Shown: positions 35,959-45,004, counted from the first letter of the stretch. The stretch: 64,000 nt of DNA from Methylobacterium tarhaniae (GCF_001043955.1 NZ_LABZ01000025.1:1-64000), one strand, 5' to 3'. Program-made: numbers and translations. Notes: generated from the letters alone by a model not told the origin.

Positions 35959-36494
35959 CGGTGATGGTGCGAGATGCCACACCTGCTCTTATCGCCCATA
36001 TCCATGCCCGACTTTGCACTTTGGACGCGAAGATCATCGTTATTGAAGACGCGACGCCCTCACGCTCCACGGGCTGAGATCAGTTGCGCTCGACCGAACG
36101 GTGACCATCACCGCGAGCACGCGACCACAGTGATCTGCACCAACTGAAATCGCCATGCCTGAACGGCAGATTTGCGACGTTTCCGTTGGCCTACAGGTTA
36201 CGGACCCACACCGCGGCGCAGCCTCTTATCGCAGCCTCAAGCGGTGAGCCTCCGCGCTGCTGGCACATAATCACACGGCTTCCAGATCGTGTCCCAGGGT
36301 GTGGTGGACCACCCGCAGCTACACCACGTCCTGGGACACAATCGTCAATTCAATAACCGAAGATCGGGCGTTCGAGAGCATCGATGCCGCCGCGAGCTGG
36401 GCCGCGCAGAAGGGCGGCGGAACTCCCCGCGTGCAGGTCGATCCCCTGCTCATCCTGTGAGGCCGAGCCGCCTAGCCCACGATCGGGGGCGGTT
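35959..36494. other. intergenic region with a large inverted repeat
   Basis: About 535 bases between the decayed cassette and the GH13 gene. Besides the inverted repeat at 36287-36341, a short frame at 36363-36461 reads IDAAASWAAQKGGG and RVQVDPLLIL before a TGA; it looks like the 3' end of a lost gene. Nothing else is supported. Confidence 0.4.
36287..36341. repeat. imperfect inverted repeat, 20-base arms
   Basis: The left arm ATCGTGTCCCAGG-GTGTGGTG (36287-36306) and right arm CACCACGTCCTGGGACACAAT (36322-36341) are reverse complements with three mismatches, around a 15-base loop. No T run follows, so a simple intrinsic terminator is unlikely; an insertion-element end or protein-binding site is possible. 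Confidence 0.6.
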
Positions 36495-38138
36495 TCACCC
36501 GCCGTCCGCCTCGACGATCACCCCCTCGTGCGGGGCGAGCGGCACGCGGCCGTCGACCCGCTCGCCCTCGCGCCCCGGCGCCGTCCCAAGCACGATCTCG
36601 CCGCGACAGGCGAGCGCCGGCGTCACCGCCGAGGCGCTCAGGTTCAGCACCACCAGGAGCCCCGCCCCGTCGCGCCAGCGCGCGTAGGCCAGCACGCCGC
36701 CCTCACTGAGCAGCCGCCGGTAGCCGCCAACCTGCAACTCGGGCCGAAGCCGGCGCAATGCGGTCAGCCGCCGGTAAAGGGCGAGCAGCGATTCCGGGTC
36801 CTCCTCCTGGCGCGCGACGCAGCAGGCCTCCGGCACACCATCCGCCGGCAGCCACGGCTCGCCCTGGGTGAAGCCGCCGCCCACCCCGGGCGCCCAGCGC
36901 AGGGGTACGCGGTAGGGATCGCGGCTCAGCCCGTAGCCCGGCAGCCGGCGCTCGAACGGGTCGCGGCTGCGCTCCGGGGGCACCGGGACATTCGGCATCC
37001 CGAGCTCGTCGCCCGCGTAGAGGATCGGCGTGCCCGGGAGCGTCAGCAACAGTACCGCGGCGACCCGGGCCTGGTCGGCGCCGAGCCGGCCCGCGACCCG
37101 GGGCTTGTCGTGGCTGCCCAGCACCCAGTCGGGCCAGGCCCCCTCAGGCAGAGCGTCTAGGAACGCCTGCACGGCGCGGCCGACCGCGTGCGGCTTCCAG
37201 GGCACGTCGAGGAGGCGGTAGTTCAGCGGCAGGTGGAGGCGCGGCTCCCCGTCGCCGTAGAAGCCGGGCAGCTTGTCGAGGGCGGCGTCGACCTCGCCAA
37301 GCAGCACGCGATCCGGGAACTCGTCCGCCACACGGCGCAGCTCCGAGAGGTAGCCGAGGGTGACCGGCTGGCTGTCCGTGCGGGTGCGCCGGAAGCGCTC
37401 GGGCGGCGGCGTGTCTCCGTCGAAGTCGGGGTTCGGCGGCTCGTCCCGCAGGGCGCCGTCTTCGGCGAGAACCCCGGCCGCGTCGACCCGGAAGCCGTCG
37501 ACGCCGCGTCGGAGCCAGAAGCGCATCGCCTCGTGCAGGGCGGCCCGGACCTCGGGGTTGCGCCAGTTCAGGTCGGGCTGCTCGGGCAGAAAGGCGTGGT
37601 AGTAGCACTGGCCCGTCGCGGGCTCGCGGGCCCAGGCGCTACCGCCGAAGCGGCTCAGCCAATTGTTGGGGGGCAGGTCGCCGGGCGCCAGATCCGCCCA
37701 GACGTACCAGTCGCGCTTCGGGTTGTGCCGCGAGGACCGGCTCTCTTGGAACCAGGGGTGCCGGTCCGAGGTGTGGTTGGGCACGAGATCGAGGACGAGA
37801 CGGATGCCGCGGGCGTGCAAAGCCGCCAGCAGCAGGTCGAAGGCCGCGAGGCCGCCGAAGCGGGGATCGACGTCGGTGAAGTCGGCAACGTCGTAGCCGG
37901 CGTCGAGGAGGGGCGACGGGTAGATCGGCGTGAGCCAGACGGCGTCGACGCCGAGGCGAGCGAGATAGTCCACGCGGGACCGGATCCCGTCGAGGTCGCC
38001 GAAGCCGTCGCCGTCGGAATCTTGGAACGAGGGTGTGAGGATCTGGTAGAACACCGCACACCGCCACCAGGGCTCGTCGGGCCGCGCACGCGTCCCGCCT
38101 GGGCAGACCTCAGCGTGTCCGGGAGTGAGCTGCTCCAT
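36495..38138 (-). CDS. GH13 alpha-glucosidase-type enzyme
   Basis: 547 residues, cytosolic. The four GH13 regions are seen: DLVPNHTSDRHPWF (region I), DGFRVDAAG with nucleophile Asp219 (II), LLGEVDAAL with acid/base Glu282 (III), and VLGSHDKPR with Asp344 (IV). The N-terminal YQILTPSFQDSDGDGFGDLDGI fixes the oligo-1,6-glucosidase/alpha-glucosidase subgroup and carries a calcium-type Asp loop. It probably hydrolyses or transfers alpha-glucosides such as trehalose- or sucrose-related sugars. Next gene in the same direction is Mn catalase, 87 bases upstream. Confidence 0.88.
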   Translation of the reverse strand: MEQLTPGHAEVCPGGTRARPDEPWWRCAVFYQILTPSFQDSDGDGFGDLDGIRSRVDYLARLGVDAVWLTPIYPSPLLDAGYDVADFTDVDPRFGGLAAFDLLLAALHARGIRLVLDLVPNHTSDRHPWFQESRSSRHNPKRDWYVWADLAPGDLPPNNWLSRFGGSAWAREPATGQCYYHAFLPEQPDLNWRNPEVRAALHEAMRFWLRRGVDGFRVDAAGVLAEDGALRDEPPNPDFDGDTPPPERFRRTRTDSQPVTLGYLSELRRVADEFPDRVLLGEVDAALDKLPGFYGDGEPRLHLPLNYRLLDVPWKPHAVGRAVQAFLDALPEGAWPDWVLGSHDKPRVAGRLGADQARVAAVLLLTLPGTPILYAGDELGMPNVPVPPERSRDPFERRLPGYGLSRDPYRVPLRWAPGVGGGFTQGEPWLPADGVPEACCVARQEEDPESLLALYRRLTALRRLRPELQVGGYRRLLSEGGVLAYARWRDGAGLLVVLNLSASAVTPALACRGEIVLGTAPGREGERVDGRVPLAPHEGVIVEADGG

Positions 38139-38225
38139 CGTGTCCGTCCGGGCCCCTTGGTACCAGACGAGGCCGTGCCCACTCGCCTGGCGCGCGGAGA
38201 GAGGGGGCTCGGCCTTGAACCGGCG

Positions 38226-39113
38226 TCACACCTTGCTGTTGGTGACCGGCGGCGCGGCCATCTGCTCCTTCTGAGCGGCCGAGTCGGGCCGGGCCGGGCC
38301 AAGGACCGGCTCCTCGCCGAGCGGTTCGAATGCCTTGAACTGGAACTGCCCCTTGCCGTCGACTGAGGGACCCTCGGCATAGCGGCCGGGCTGGACCGGG
38401 GTGCCGCTGCGCTCCGTCCCCACGAACATGTAGCTGAACTCCCGGGCCTCCTTCGACTGGTCAAAGCTGTTGGGCACCGGCAGGTTCTCCTTGAGACCGC
38501 CCAGGTCCTCGATCACCGCGAGCCATTGCTGCTGGTGCATGGTGTCCCGGGCGATGAGGAAGCTCAGCATGTCCTGCATGCCCTTGTCGTGCGTCGCGTT
38601 GTAGAGCCGCACCGCGAGCGTGCGCCCGGTGGCCTCGGCGGCGACGTTGCAGAACATGTCGCCCGCGAGATTGCCGCTGGCATAGACGTGCGAGCAGTCG
38701 AAGGGCACGCCGTCGCAATTCACCGGCAGGGCCGCCAGGCCGGTGGAGAGCAGGTGGCGCTGGAGCATCCCCTCGACGACGTGGCGGGGCCGCTCGCCCC
38801 CCATCACCGCCCCGACGATCGGGTTGGCCTGGGCGCTGGTCTCCTGCAGCGTCGCCGGCGCATCCTCGAGGTTGAGCGCGACCGCGGTCGACAGCATCTC
38901 GATGTGCCCGATCTCCTCGGTGGCGGTATTGAGGAGCACGTCGCGGTACTTCGTGCTGGGACCGCGAGCGCCCCAGGCCTGGAAGAAGTATTGTAGGCAG
39001 ACGCGGATCTCGCCCTCGATGCCGCCGATTGCCTGCTGCAGCTGGCGAGCAAAAAGGGGATCGGGCTTCTCGACCCTGACTGGGTACTGGAGGCGCTTGT
39101 CGTAGTAGTACAT
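38226..39113 (-). CDS. manganese catalase
   Basis: 295 residues; non-haem dimanganese enzyme that splits hydrogen peroxide. The four-helix-bundle ligands are seen in IGGIEGEIRVCLQYF (Glu), TEEIGHIEML (Glu and His), NVAAEATGRTLAVRLYN (Glu) and RDTMHQQQWLAVI (His). AGGAG precedes ATG 39113. Its promoter region has an EcfG-like site. It may be co-expressed with the GH13 gene downstream, and it diverges from the Q/N-rich heptad protein. Confidence 0.93.
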   Translation of the reverse strand: MYYYDKRLQYPVRVEKPDPLFARQLQQAIGGIEGEIRVCLQYFFQAWGARGPSTKYRDVLLNTATEEIGHIEMLSTAVALNLEDAPATLQETSAQANPIVGAVMGGERPRHVVEGMLQRHLLSTGLAALPVNCDGVPFDCSHVYASGNLAGDMFCNVAAEATGRTLAVRLYNATHDKGMQDMLSFLIARDTMHQQQWLAVIEDLGGLKENLPVPNSFDQSKEAREFSYMFVGTERSGTPVQPGRYAEGPSVDGKGQFQFKAFEPLGEEPVLGPARPDSAAQKEQMAAPPVTNSKV

Positions 39114-39202
39114 CGGCTGCTCCTGCTTCGTTTGTCCGAGCTGAGCTCGCCAGCCGCACCCCGATGTAATACTCCAACAGGGTATGCTGCTGACCGCCGT
39201 TT

Positions 39203-39227
39203 AACGTCCAAGCGGCTAGCTGGTTCG
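39203..39227 (-). promoter_or_regulatory. possible EcfG-like promoter for Mn catalase
   Basis: On the minus strand, CGAAC (39227-39223) is followed after 16 bases by CGTT (39206-39203), one mismatch from GGAAC-N16-CGTT. The start codon is 90 bases downstream. Catalase control by the general stress sigma factor is common in alphaproteobacteria. Confidence 0.4.
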
Positions 39228-39509
39228 CATTCAGGTGGTTCTAACTTGGAGGCATCCCGCCGCCGTCACGCGCATCTGGCGGCGGGACACGTAGAGCATG
39301 ATGACGTCATAATGCTGACCGTTGAGCGCATGCCTGTTGGAAAGCAGTTGCCACTCTTTCGCACATGTTAATAACTATGCTGTATCATGCTATCCTATGT
39401 TTATTTTGCGCGAATGCGAATTCAACAAGTGGAACGATGCGTAAATATCAGGATTTTTTGCATAGGTCCGCCGCTTGCGGGCCTGGCCCACTCAATGACG
39501 GAGACACCA
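39228..39509. other. AT-rich intergenic region
   Basis: Separates Mn catalase from the heptad-repeat gene. The part 39300-39470 is clearly AT-rich (for example TTAATAACTATGCTG) and likely carries the rightward promoter. An upstream ATG at 39387 is in frame with the heptad gene, but the added sequence is unlike it. Confidence 0.4.
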
Positions 39510-39782
39510 ATGGAAAATGAACGTCAGCAAGCTGAGCGGAATCGGCAGTCCGGGCAGCAGAACCAGCAAGCCTCGGAGCGCGAGCGCCAGGGCGGCCAGC
39601 GCAACGAGCAATCAGGCCAGGCGAACCAGCAGACAGGGCAACGCAACCAGCAATCCGGACAGGAGAACCACCAGACGGGCCAGCGGAACCAGCAGGCGTC
39701 CGAACGTGATCGGCAGGGCGGCCAGCAGAACGAACAGGCGTCCGAGAAGAACCGGCAGGCAGGCTTGGACGAGCGCCAATAG
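39510..39782 (+). CDS. Q/N-rich heptad-repeat protein
   Basis: 90 residues from ATG 39510 (ATG 39495 adds five). Residues 4-87 are twelve uninterrupted heptads of the form [N/E/D]-x-Q-x-[G/S]-[Q/E]-x, for example NQQASER, ERQGGQR, NEQSGQA, NQQTGQR. There is almost no hydrophobic residue, so it is not a classical coiled coil; it should be disordered and very soluble, like hydrophilin-type desiccation proteins. Neighbours are Mn catalase (divergent) and a ClpP-like protease. Function is inferred only from composition and context. Confidence 0.75.
   Translation: MENERQQAERNRQSGQQNQQASERERQGGQRNEQSGQANQQTGQRNQQSGQENHQTGQRNQQASERDRQGGQQNEQASEKNRQAGLDERQ
39519..39779 (+). repeat. 21-bp coding tandem repeat (12 units)
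   Basis: The heptads correspond to a 21-bp unit with CAG/CAA at the third codon of every copy. Units 3-6 and 9-12 match each other better than their neighbours (NQQASER/NQQASER, ERQGGQR/DRQGGQQ), so a six-unit (126-bp) block seems to have been duplicated. Confidence 0.8.
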
Positions 39783-39869
39783 TGCCAGTGCGGACGACCA
39801 ACATCGAACCGGCAACCCGGGCGGAGCGGGAGACGGTCTCGCTCCGCCGCGCGACAGGCGAGCCCGCTC

Positions 39870-40436
39870 ATGGAACCGCAGCACGATATCGACAGGCTCT
39901 TGCATCCCCACGTCCGTCTCTACGGGCCTGTCGACGAGGCGATGCTGGGCGATTTCCTCAAGCGCCTCGACGAGGTCATGGATGAGGATGGCCCCCTTGT
40001 CGTGGAGCTGATGACTTCGGGCGGCGATGCGGACATCGGCCGGCGGATCGCGCAGCAGGTCCGCCTGTGCCGCGAGCACCTGCACAAGGAGATGCACTTC
40101 GTCGGCATGACGACGGTCTACTCGGCCGGCATCACCATCATGGCGGCCTTCCCGCGCTGCTGTCGTTATCTCGCCAGGGATACCGCCCTCCTGATCCACG
40201 GCCGTCGCACGAGCGGCGACACCTCCGTCGACGGCCCGTTGCCGGCCGCCCTGCAGGTTGCCCGCTCGAAGGTCGCTGAACTGGAGAAGGGCTTGCAGCT
40301 GGAGATGCAAGGATTCGCGGAGTTGGTGAAGGATACGGACGTTTCCGAGGACGAGATCCGCGAGCGAGCCGAAACGAACTGGTACCTGACGGCTGACGAG
40401 GCGCTGGAGCGCAGGCTCGTGGCGAGCCTCCTGTAG
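39870..40436 (+). CDS. ClpP-fold serine protease-like protein
   Basis: 188 residues. The ClpP/crotonase fold is indicated by VVELMTSGGDADIGRRIAQQ (oxyanion loop), TTVYSAGITIMAAFP (nucleophile Ser position, as in ClpP GxASM) and TALLIHGRRTSG (catalytic His). The C-terminal helix and NWYLTADEALERRLV match the ClpP handle end. It is distinct from housekeeping ClpP and lacks a neighbouring ClpX or ClpA, so its partner ATPase is unknown. 22 bases before the M32 gene. Confidence 0.78.
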   Translation: MEPQHDIDRLLHPHVRLYGPVDEAMLGDFLKRLDEVMDEDGPLVVELMTSGGDADIGRRIAQQVRLCREHLHKEMHFVGMTTVYSAGITIMAAFPRCCRYLARDTALLIHGRRTSGDTSVDGPLPAALQVARSKVAELEKGLQLEMQGFAELVKDTDVSEDEIRERAETNWYLTADEALERRLVASLL

Positions 40437-40457
40437 TCACGAGCGAGGCGGCACGCC

Positions 40458-41972
40458 ATGACGAAGCCAATGGAACCCTACCCCGCCCTGGAGTGGATCT
40501 TCGCACGGGCGGCGACCTTCACGGACGTTAGCGGCCTGTTGGAATGGGATGCCGACACGATGATGCCGGCCGGGGCCGCGGGCGACCGGTCCGAGCAACT
40601 CGCGACGCTGAAGCGGGTGGCGCGCGACCTGCTGGTGACCTCACGCACGCAAGACCTCCTCGACCGGGCCGAGGAAGCTTCCAGTGACCTCGGGGAGTGG
40701 CAGAAGGCCAACTTACGGGAGATGCGCCGCGCCTTCACCGAAGCCTCGGCTGTGCCTGCTGATCTTACGGAAGCGAGCGCGCGGGCCACGTCGAAGGCGC
40801 AGCAGGCTTGGCAGGAAGCGCGCAAGAACAACGACTTCGCCTCGTTCGCGCCCAAACTGACGGAGGTCCTGACCTTGCAGCGTGAGACCGGCAAAGCGAA
40901 AGGGGCCGCACTCGGGATGTCCCCCTACGACGCGCTCCTCGACGGCTTCGATCCGGGGCTCACCGAGGCAAAGCTGGAGGCGACCTTCGCAGGGCTTCGG
41001 AAAGCACTCCCTGGTCTGATTCAGGAGGCCTGCGAGCATCAGCGGCGCCGGCCCGCCCCATCGCACCTTTCAGGTTCATATCGGGTCTGCGACCAGAAAC
41101 GGCTCGCGCATCAGCTCCTCGACGCGGTCGGCTTCGACTTCGACCATGGGCGCCTGGACGTCAGTCCGCATCCGTTCAGCGGCGGCGCGAACCACGACGT
41201 GCGCGTCGCGGTGCGCTACGACGAGCGCGATCCGCTCAGTTCGGTGTCCGCCGTCATGCATGAGAGCGGGCACGCGCTCTATGAGCAGGGACGTCCGGAG
41301 GAATGGCTGTACCAGCCGGTCGGGGCCCCACGGGCCATGAGCATCCACGAGAGCCAGGCGCTGCTGATCGAGATGCAGGCTTGCCGAAACCGGGCATTCG
41401 CATCCTACCTCGGCCCACGCGCCTCCGAGACCTTCGGCGTCGACGACCCGGCCTGGAAGGAGGACAACCTCCACCGCCTGATGACCCGGGTCGAGCCGGG
41501 GCTGATCCGGGTCGATGCCGACGAGGTCACCTACCCGGCGCACATCCTTCTGCGGTTCGACTTGGAGCGGGCGATGGTCGCCGGGGACCTCGCCGTCGAG
41601 GACCTGCCGGGCGCCTTCAACGAAGGCATGAGGCACTGGCTCGGCCTCGACGTGCCCGACGACGCGCGGGGCTGCCTTCAGGACGTTCACTGGGCCGGCG
41701 GAAGCTGGGGTTACTTCCCGACCTACACGCTGGGGGCGATGGCGGCGGCCCAGCTGTTTCAGGCGGCCGTGCAGGCGGACTCGGACACCATTCCGGCCAT
41801 CCGGCAGGGTGACTTCACACGGCTGCGGCACTGGCTGCGCGCCAACGTGCATGGCCGAGCGTCCCTCCTGGAGACCGAGGATCTGATCGTGGCGGCAACC
41901 GGGCGTCCGCTGAAGCCGGAGGTTTTCATCGACCATCTGCGCGCACGCTACCTCGGCGAGGCGGCGGACTGA
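40458..41972 (+). CDS. M32 family metallocarboxypeptidase (Taq type)
   Basis: 504 residues, the usual length. The zinc motif HESGH is at 268-272 within VMHESGHALYEQG, followed by the family's MSIHESQALLIEMQ third ligand block and the IRVDADEVTYPAHILLRF signature. The enzyme removes C-terminal amino acids from peptides in the cytosol. It lies directly after the ClpP-like protease, so the pair could act in sequence on damaged proteins. Confidence 0.93.
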   Translation: MTKPMEPYPALEWIFARAATFTDVSGLLEWDADTMMPAGAAGDRSEQLATLKRVARDLLVTSRTQDLLDRAEEASSDLGEWQKANLREMRRAFTEASAVPADLTEASARATSKAQQAWQEARKNNDFASFAPKLTEVLTLQRETGKAKGAALGMSPYDALLDGFDPGLTEAKLEATFAGLRKALPGLIQEACEHQRRRPAPSHLSGSYRVCDQKRLAHQLLDAVGFDFDHGRLDVSPHPFSGGANHDVRVAVRYDERDPLSSVSAVMHESGHALYEQGRPEEWLYQPVGAPRAMSIHESQALLIEMQACRNRAFASYLGPRASETFGVDDPAWKEDNLHRLMTRVEPGLIRVDADEVTYPAHILLRFDLERAMVAGDLAVEDLPGAFNEGMRHWLGLDVPDDARGCLQDVHWAGGSWGYFPTYTLGAMAAAQLFQAAVQADSDTIPAIRQGDFTRLRHWLRANVHGRASLLETEDLIVAATGRPLKPEVFIDHLRARYLGEAAD

Positions 41973-41981
41973 GGCTTGGGG

Positions 41982-42222
41982 ATGCGGCGGCTCGCCGTGA
42001 ACTGGTCCATCGACGACGCCGAGGGTGAGCCGTGGCTGCAGCTCGCTTGGACCGAACGCGGCGGGTCCCCGGTGGCACCGCCGAGCCGCAAGGGCTTCGG
42101 CTCGCGCCTGATCCAGCGCGGCCGGTCGGGGCTCGCCGCGTTCGGTCCGGCTCGACTACCCGGCCGAAGGCGTACGCTGCATGGTCGAGGCGCTGCTGCG
42201 AGGGTTCCAGCAGGACGCATGA
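41982..42222 (+). pseudogene. HWE-type histidine kinase, C-terminal remnant
   Basis: The frame from 41982 gives LQLAWTERGGSPV (the W-x-E mark of HWE kinases) and PSRKGFGSRLIQRG. It is then out of frame, and the family's ending continues in another frame as VRLDYPAEGVRCMV, stopping at 42220-42222. The phospho-acceptor domain is absent. It is a fragment of a third HRxxN kinase in this window, sitting against the 3' end of the hybrid kinase. Confidence 0.7.
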
Positions 42223-42246
42223 ACCGACGCAGTGCGCCCGCCGCGT

Positions 42247-44502
42247 TCAGGAGGGCGGACGGACGTGGCGCCGGCGCCGGAGGACCTCGCGCAGCACACG
42301 CGAGACCTGCTCTGCCGAGTAGGGCTTCTGCAGCAGCTCGAAGCCGTGCGTGCCTTCCTGGGCCAGGACGTGGCTGTAGCCCGACGCCAGCACCACCGGC
42401 AGATCCGGCAACCGCCGCCTCAGGAGCCGGGCGAGCTCGATTCCGCCCATGCCCGGCATGACCACGTCCGAGAACACCGCGTCGAAGCCTGCCCCGTCGG
42501 AACCGAGCCGCTCCAGCGCCTCCTCGGCGTTGGTCGCCCAGGTCGTCCCGTAGCCCAGGTCCTCCAGAATTTGCGTGGCGAAGCGCCCGACCTCGAGGTT
42601 GTCCTCAACCACCAGCACGCGCTGGCCCGCGCCACCGGGCTCGACCGGCCCCGGGTCGGCCGATGCCTCCCGCGAGGCGAACTCGGCCTCGACCTCGGGA
42701 AGGTAGAGCGTGAAGGTCGTGCCCCGGCCCGGTTCGCTCGCCACGTCCACGTCGCCGCCCGACTGCTTGGCGAAGCCGAAGACCTGGGACAGACCCAAGC
42801 CCGTGCCCCTGCCGATTTCCTTCGTCGTGAAGAACGGCTCGAAGACGCGGGTCAGCAGGTCGGGCGGGATGCCGCATCCCGTGTCGTGGAGGGACACCGC
42901 CGCGAAGGGCCCTGGGGCGCTCGCGTGACCCCTGATCGGCGGCAGCGGCCGGCCGCAGCGCAGGGTCAGCGTGAGCGTGCCCGCGCCGTCCATGGCGTCG
43001 CGCGCGTTCACCGCCATGTTGACCAGCGCCGTCTCGAACTGGCTGGTGTCCACCCGCACGAAGCAGGGGTGCTCGGGCACGTCGGTCGCGACCGTGATGC
43101 GGGCGCCGGTGACGGTGTCGAGCAAGTCGCCGACGAGTCGCAGGCGCGCGCCCACGTCGAGGGTCTCGGGTTTCAGCGTCTGCCGCCGCGCGAAGGCGAG
43201 AAGCTGGCCTGTCAGCTTGGAGGCGCGGTCCACCGTCTCCGAGACGGCGTTGAGGTACCGGGTCCTGCGCTCTTCGGCCAAGTCGGGCCGTCGCAGGAAA
43301 TCGACCGAGGAGCGGATGATGGTGAGCAGGTTGTTGAAATCGTGCGCGACCCCGCCCGTGAGCTGGCCCACTGCCTCCAGCTTCTGAGACTGCCGCAGGA
43401 CCGCCTCCGTCTCGACGAGCTTGGATGTCCGCTCCTCGACCCGCTCCTCAAGCGTCGCGTTCAGCGCTTCGAGCTTGTCGACGGCCTCGCGCAAAGCCGC
43501 GACGGCCCGGACCCGTTCGATGTGCGCCCAGGAGCGCTCCGTCACCTCGGTGATCAGCGCGAGCTCGTAGTCCGACCAAGCATGGGGTACCCGGTCATGG
43601 ATGGCCATGAGGGCGGTCAGGCGGCCGTCCTTCACGAGCGGCATGCAGATCGTGGCCCCGATGCCGATGGCCTGGAACGTCGCCGCCTCCGCGGGTGGCA
43701 ATTCCGCTAGGTTGTCGTTGATGATCAGCGGCCGCCCGGCGCCGAGGTCGTCGACCGCCCGTCTGCCGAAGTCGGCGAGGCTGTAGTGCCCGACGATGCT
43801 GGGGGAGCCTTCGGCCGCCCAGTCGCCCCGGATGGTGAATCCGTCCTCGTCGGGGTCCATGTCGGCGTAGGCGCAGTTGGAGAGACCGAGATGCTCGGCG
43901 ACCATGCGGGTCGTCGTCGCGAGGATCTCGTCCGCCTCGGTGCTCATGGTCGTCGCCTTCCCGAGCCGGTCGAGAAACGCGAGGCGCGCCTCGTCGGCGC
44001 GCAGGGCCGTCTCGGCCTGGACGCGTGCCGTCGTCTCGGTGCAGGCGCAGAACATGCCGGCGACCCGACCCTCCTCGTCGCGCACGGGCGAGTACGAGAA
44101 GGTGAACCAGGTCAGCTCGTCGTGGCCGCGCCGGTTCATGGTCAGCGGCATGTCCTCCGACCAGGTCGGCTCGCCGGCGAGCGCCCTCTCGATGAGCGGC
44201 GAGATGTCGGGCCAGATCTCGGCCCAGATGTCCTGGAAGCGGCGTCCGAGCGCGGCTGGATGCTTGTCGCCGAGGATCTCCGCGTAGGCGTCGTTGTAGA
44301 GGAAGCCGAGTTCGGACCCGAAGGCCACGAACATCGGGAAGCGCGAACCCAGCAAAAGGCTCACCGTCGAGCGCAGGCAGGGCGGCCAGGCGTCGGGATG
44401 GCCGAGAGGCGAGCCGGACCAGTCGTGGGAGCGCATCATCGCGCCCATCCGCCCGCCGCCGGCGAGGAAGGGCTGAACCGTGAAGGTGACCTGTTCGTTC
44501 AT
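42247..44502 (-). CDS. hybrid sensor histidine kinase/response regulator (PAS-GAF-HisKA-ATPase-REC)
   Basis: 751 residues from ATG 44502 (MNEQVTFTVQ); the upstream extension is unconserved. An N-terminal PAS (DWSGSPLGHPDAWP, FLYNDAYAEILGDKHPAALG) is followed by a GAF domain (ILATTTRMVAEHLGLSNCAY). Then come a short coiled coil (LEALNATLEERVEERTSKL), the H-box GGVAHDFNNLLT, an ATPase with N-box NARDAM and G-boxes DTGCGI and GRGTGLGLSQ, and a C-terminal receiver (LVVEDNLEVGRF, FSDVVMPGMGG). No membrane segment, so it senses a cytosolic cue. Its PAS module closely resembles those starting the kinases at 55 kb and 61.5 kb. Confidence 0.9.
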   Translation of the reverse strand: MNEQVTFTVQPFLAGGGRMGAMMRSHDWSGSPLGHPDAWPPCLRSTVSLLLGSRFPMFVAFGSELGFLYNDAYAEILGDKHPAALGRRFQDIWAEIWPDISPLIERALAGEPTWSEDMPLTMNRRGHDELTWFTFSYSPVRDEEGRVAGMFCACTETTARVQAETALRADEARLAFLDRLGKATTMSTEADEILATTTRMVAEHLGLSNCAYADMDPDEDGFTIRGDWAAEGSPSIVGHYSLADFGRRAVDDLGAGRPLIINDNLAELPPAEAATFQAIGIGATICMPLVKDGRLTALMAIHDRVPHAWSDYELALITEVTERSWAHIERVRAVAALREAVDKLEALNATLEERVEERTSKLVETEAVLRQSQKLEAVGQLTGGVAHDFNNLLTIIRSSVDFLRRPDLAEERRTRYLNAVSETVDRASKLTGQLLAFARRQTLKPETLDVGARLRLVGDLLDTVTGARITVATDVPEHPCFVRVDTSQFETALVNMAVNARDAMDGAGTLTLTLRCGRPLPPIRGHASAPGPFAAVSLHDTGCGIPPDLLTRVFEPFFTTKEIGRGTGLGLSQVFGFAKQSGGDVDVASEPGRGTTFTLYLPEVEAEFASREASADPGPVEPGGAGQRVLVVEDNLEVGRFATQILEDLGYGTTWATNAEEALERLGSDGAGFDAVFSDVVMPGMGGIELARLLRRRLPDLPVVLASGYSHVLAQEGTHGFELLQKPYSAEQVSRVLREVLRRRRHVRPPS

Positions 44503-45004
44503 GGGACCCGGACAGCTCCGACCGATGCCGGTAGGCTTCCTGCCGCTCGACCCGGCCCAGGTTCCGCTTCCCGGCATCACACCTGGGGCCGGAAACTAGG
44601 GCACAGTATGGCAGTTGGCATTCCGCGCACGCCCGGGATGAGGCGAGCATGAGGTCGACGATGGCTTTTAGGCCCCGCGACCAGCGCTCGGTCGATCACA
44701 GTGGCGTCGCGGCCCGATTGTGAGTGCGAATGAGCGTCGCCATCCCACCACTTTCATCAGGTCAATTCATCACCGCGTCATACTCCTGCCGTGCTCGACC
44801 AAAGCCGCAAGTATGATGGGCAGCGGCGGGTCACCAACGAAGTTCCACTTCGTTTTCTGAAGTGGCGGTTCGGCGCCTACCCGCCCTATGTCGGCTCATG
44901 GTGCATCGCCGAACTTACCTCGTAAGGCAGCTGGTCGGCTGACCCGGCCGCTGATCTCAGCGCACGTCCCAGAGTTAGGGTCACCAACGACGGAGCTCCT
45001 CGCC
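44503..45004. other. intergenic region with short direct repeats
   Basis: About 500 bases between the 3' end of the Rieske fusion gene and the 5' end of the hybrid kinase, so it carries the kinase promoter. GGGTCACCAACGA occurs twice, near 44827 and 44979, about 150 bases apart. No gene is supported. Confidence 0.4.
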
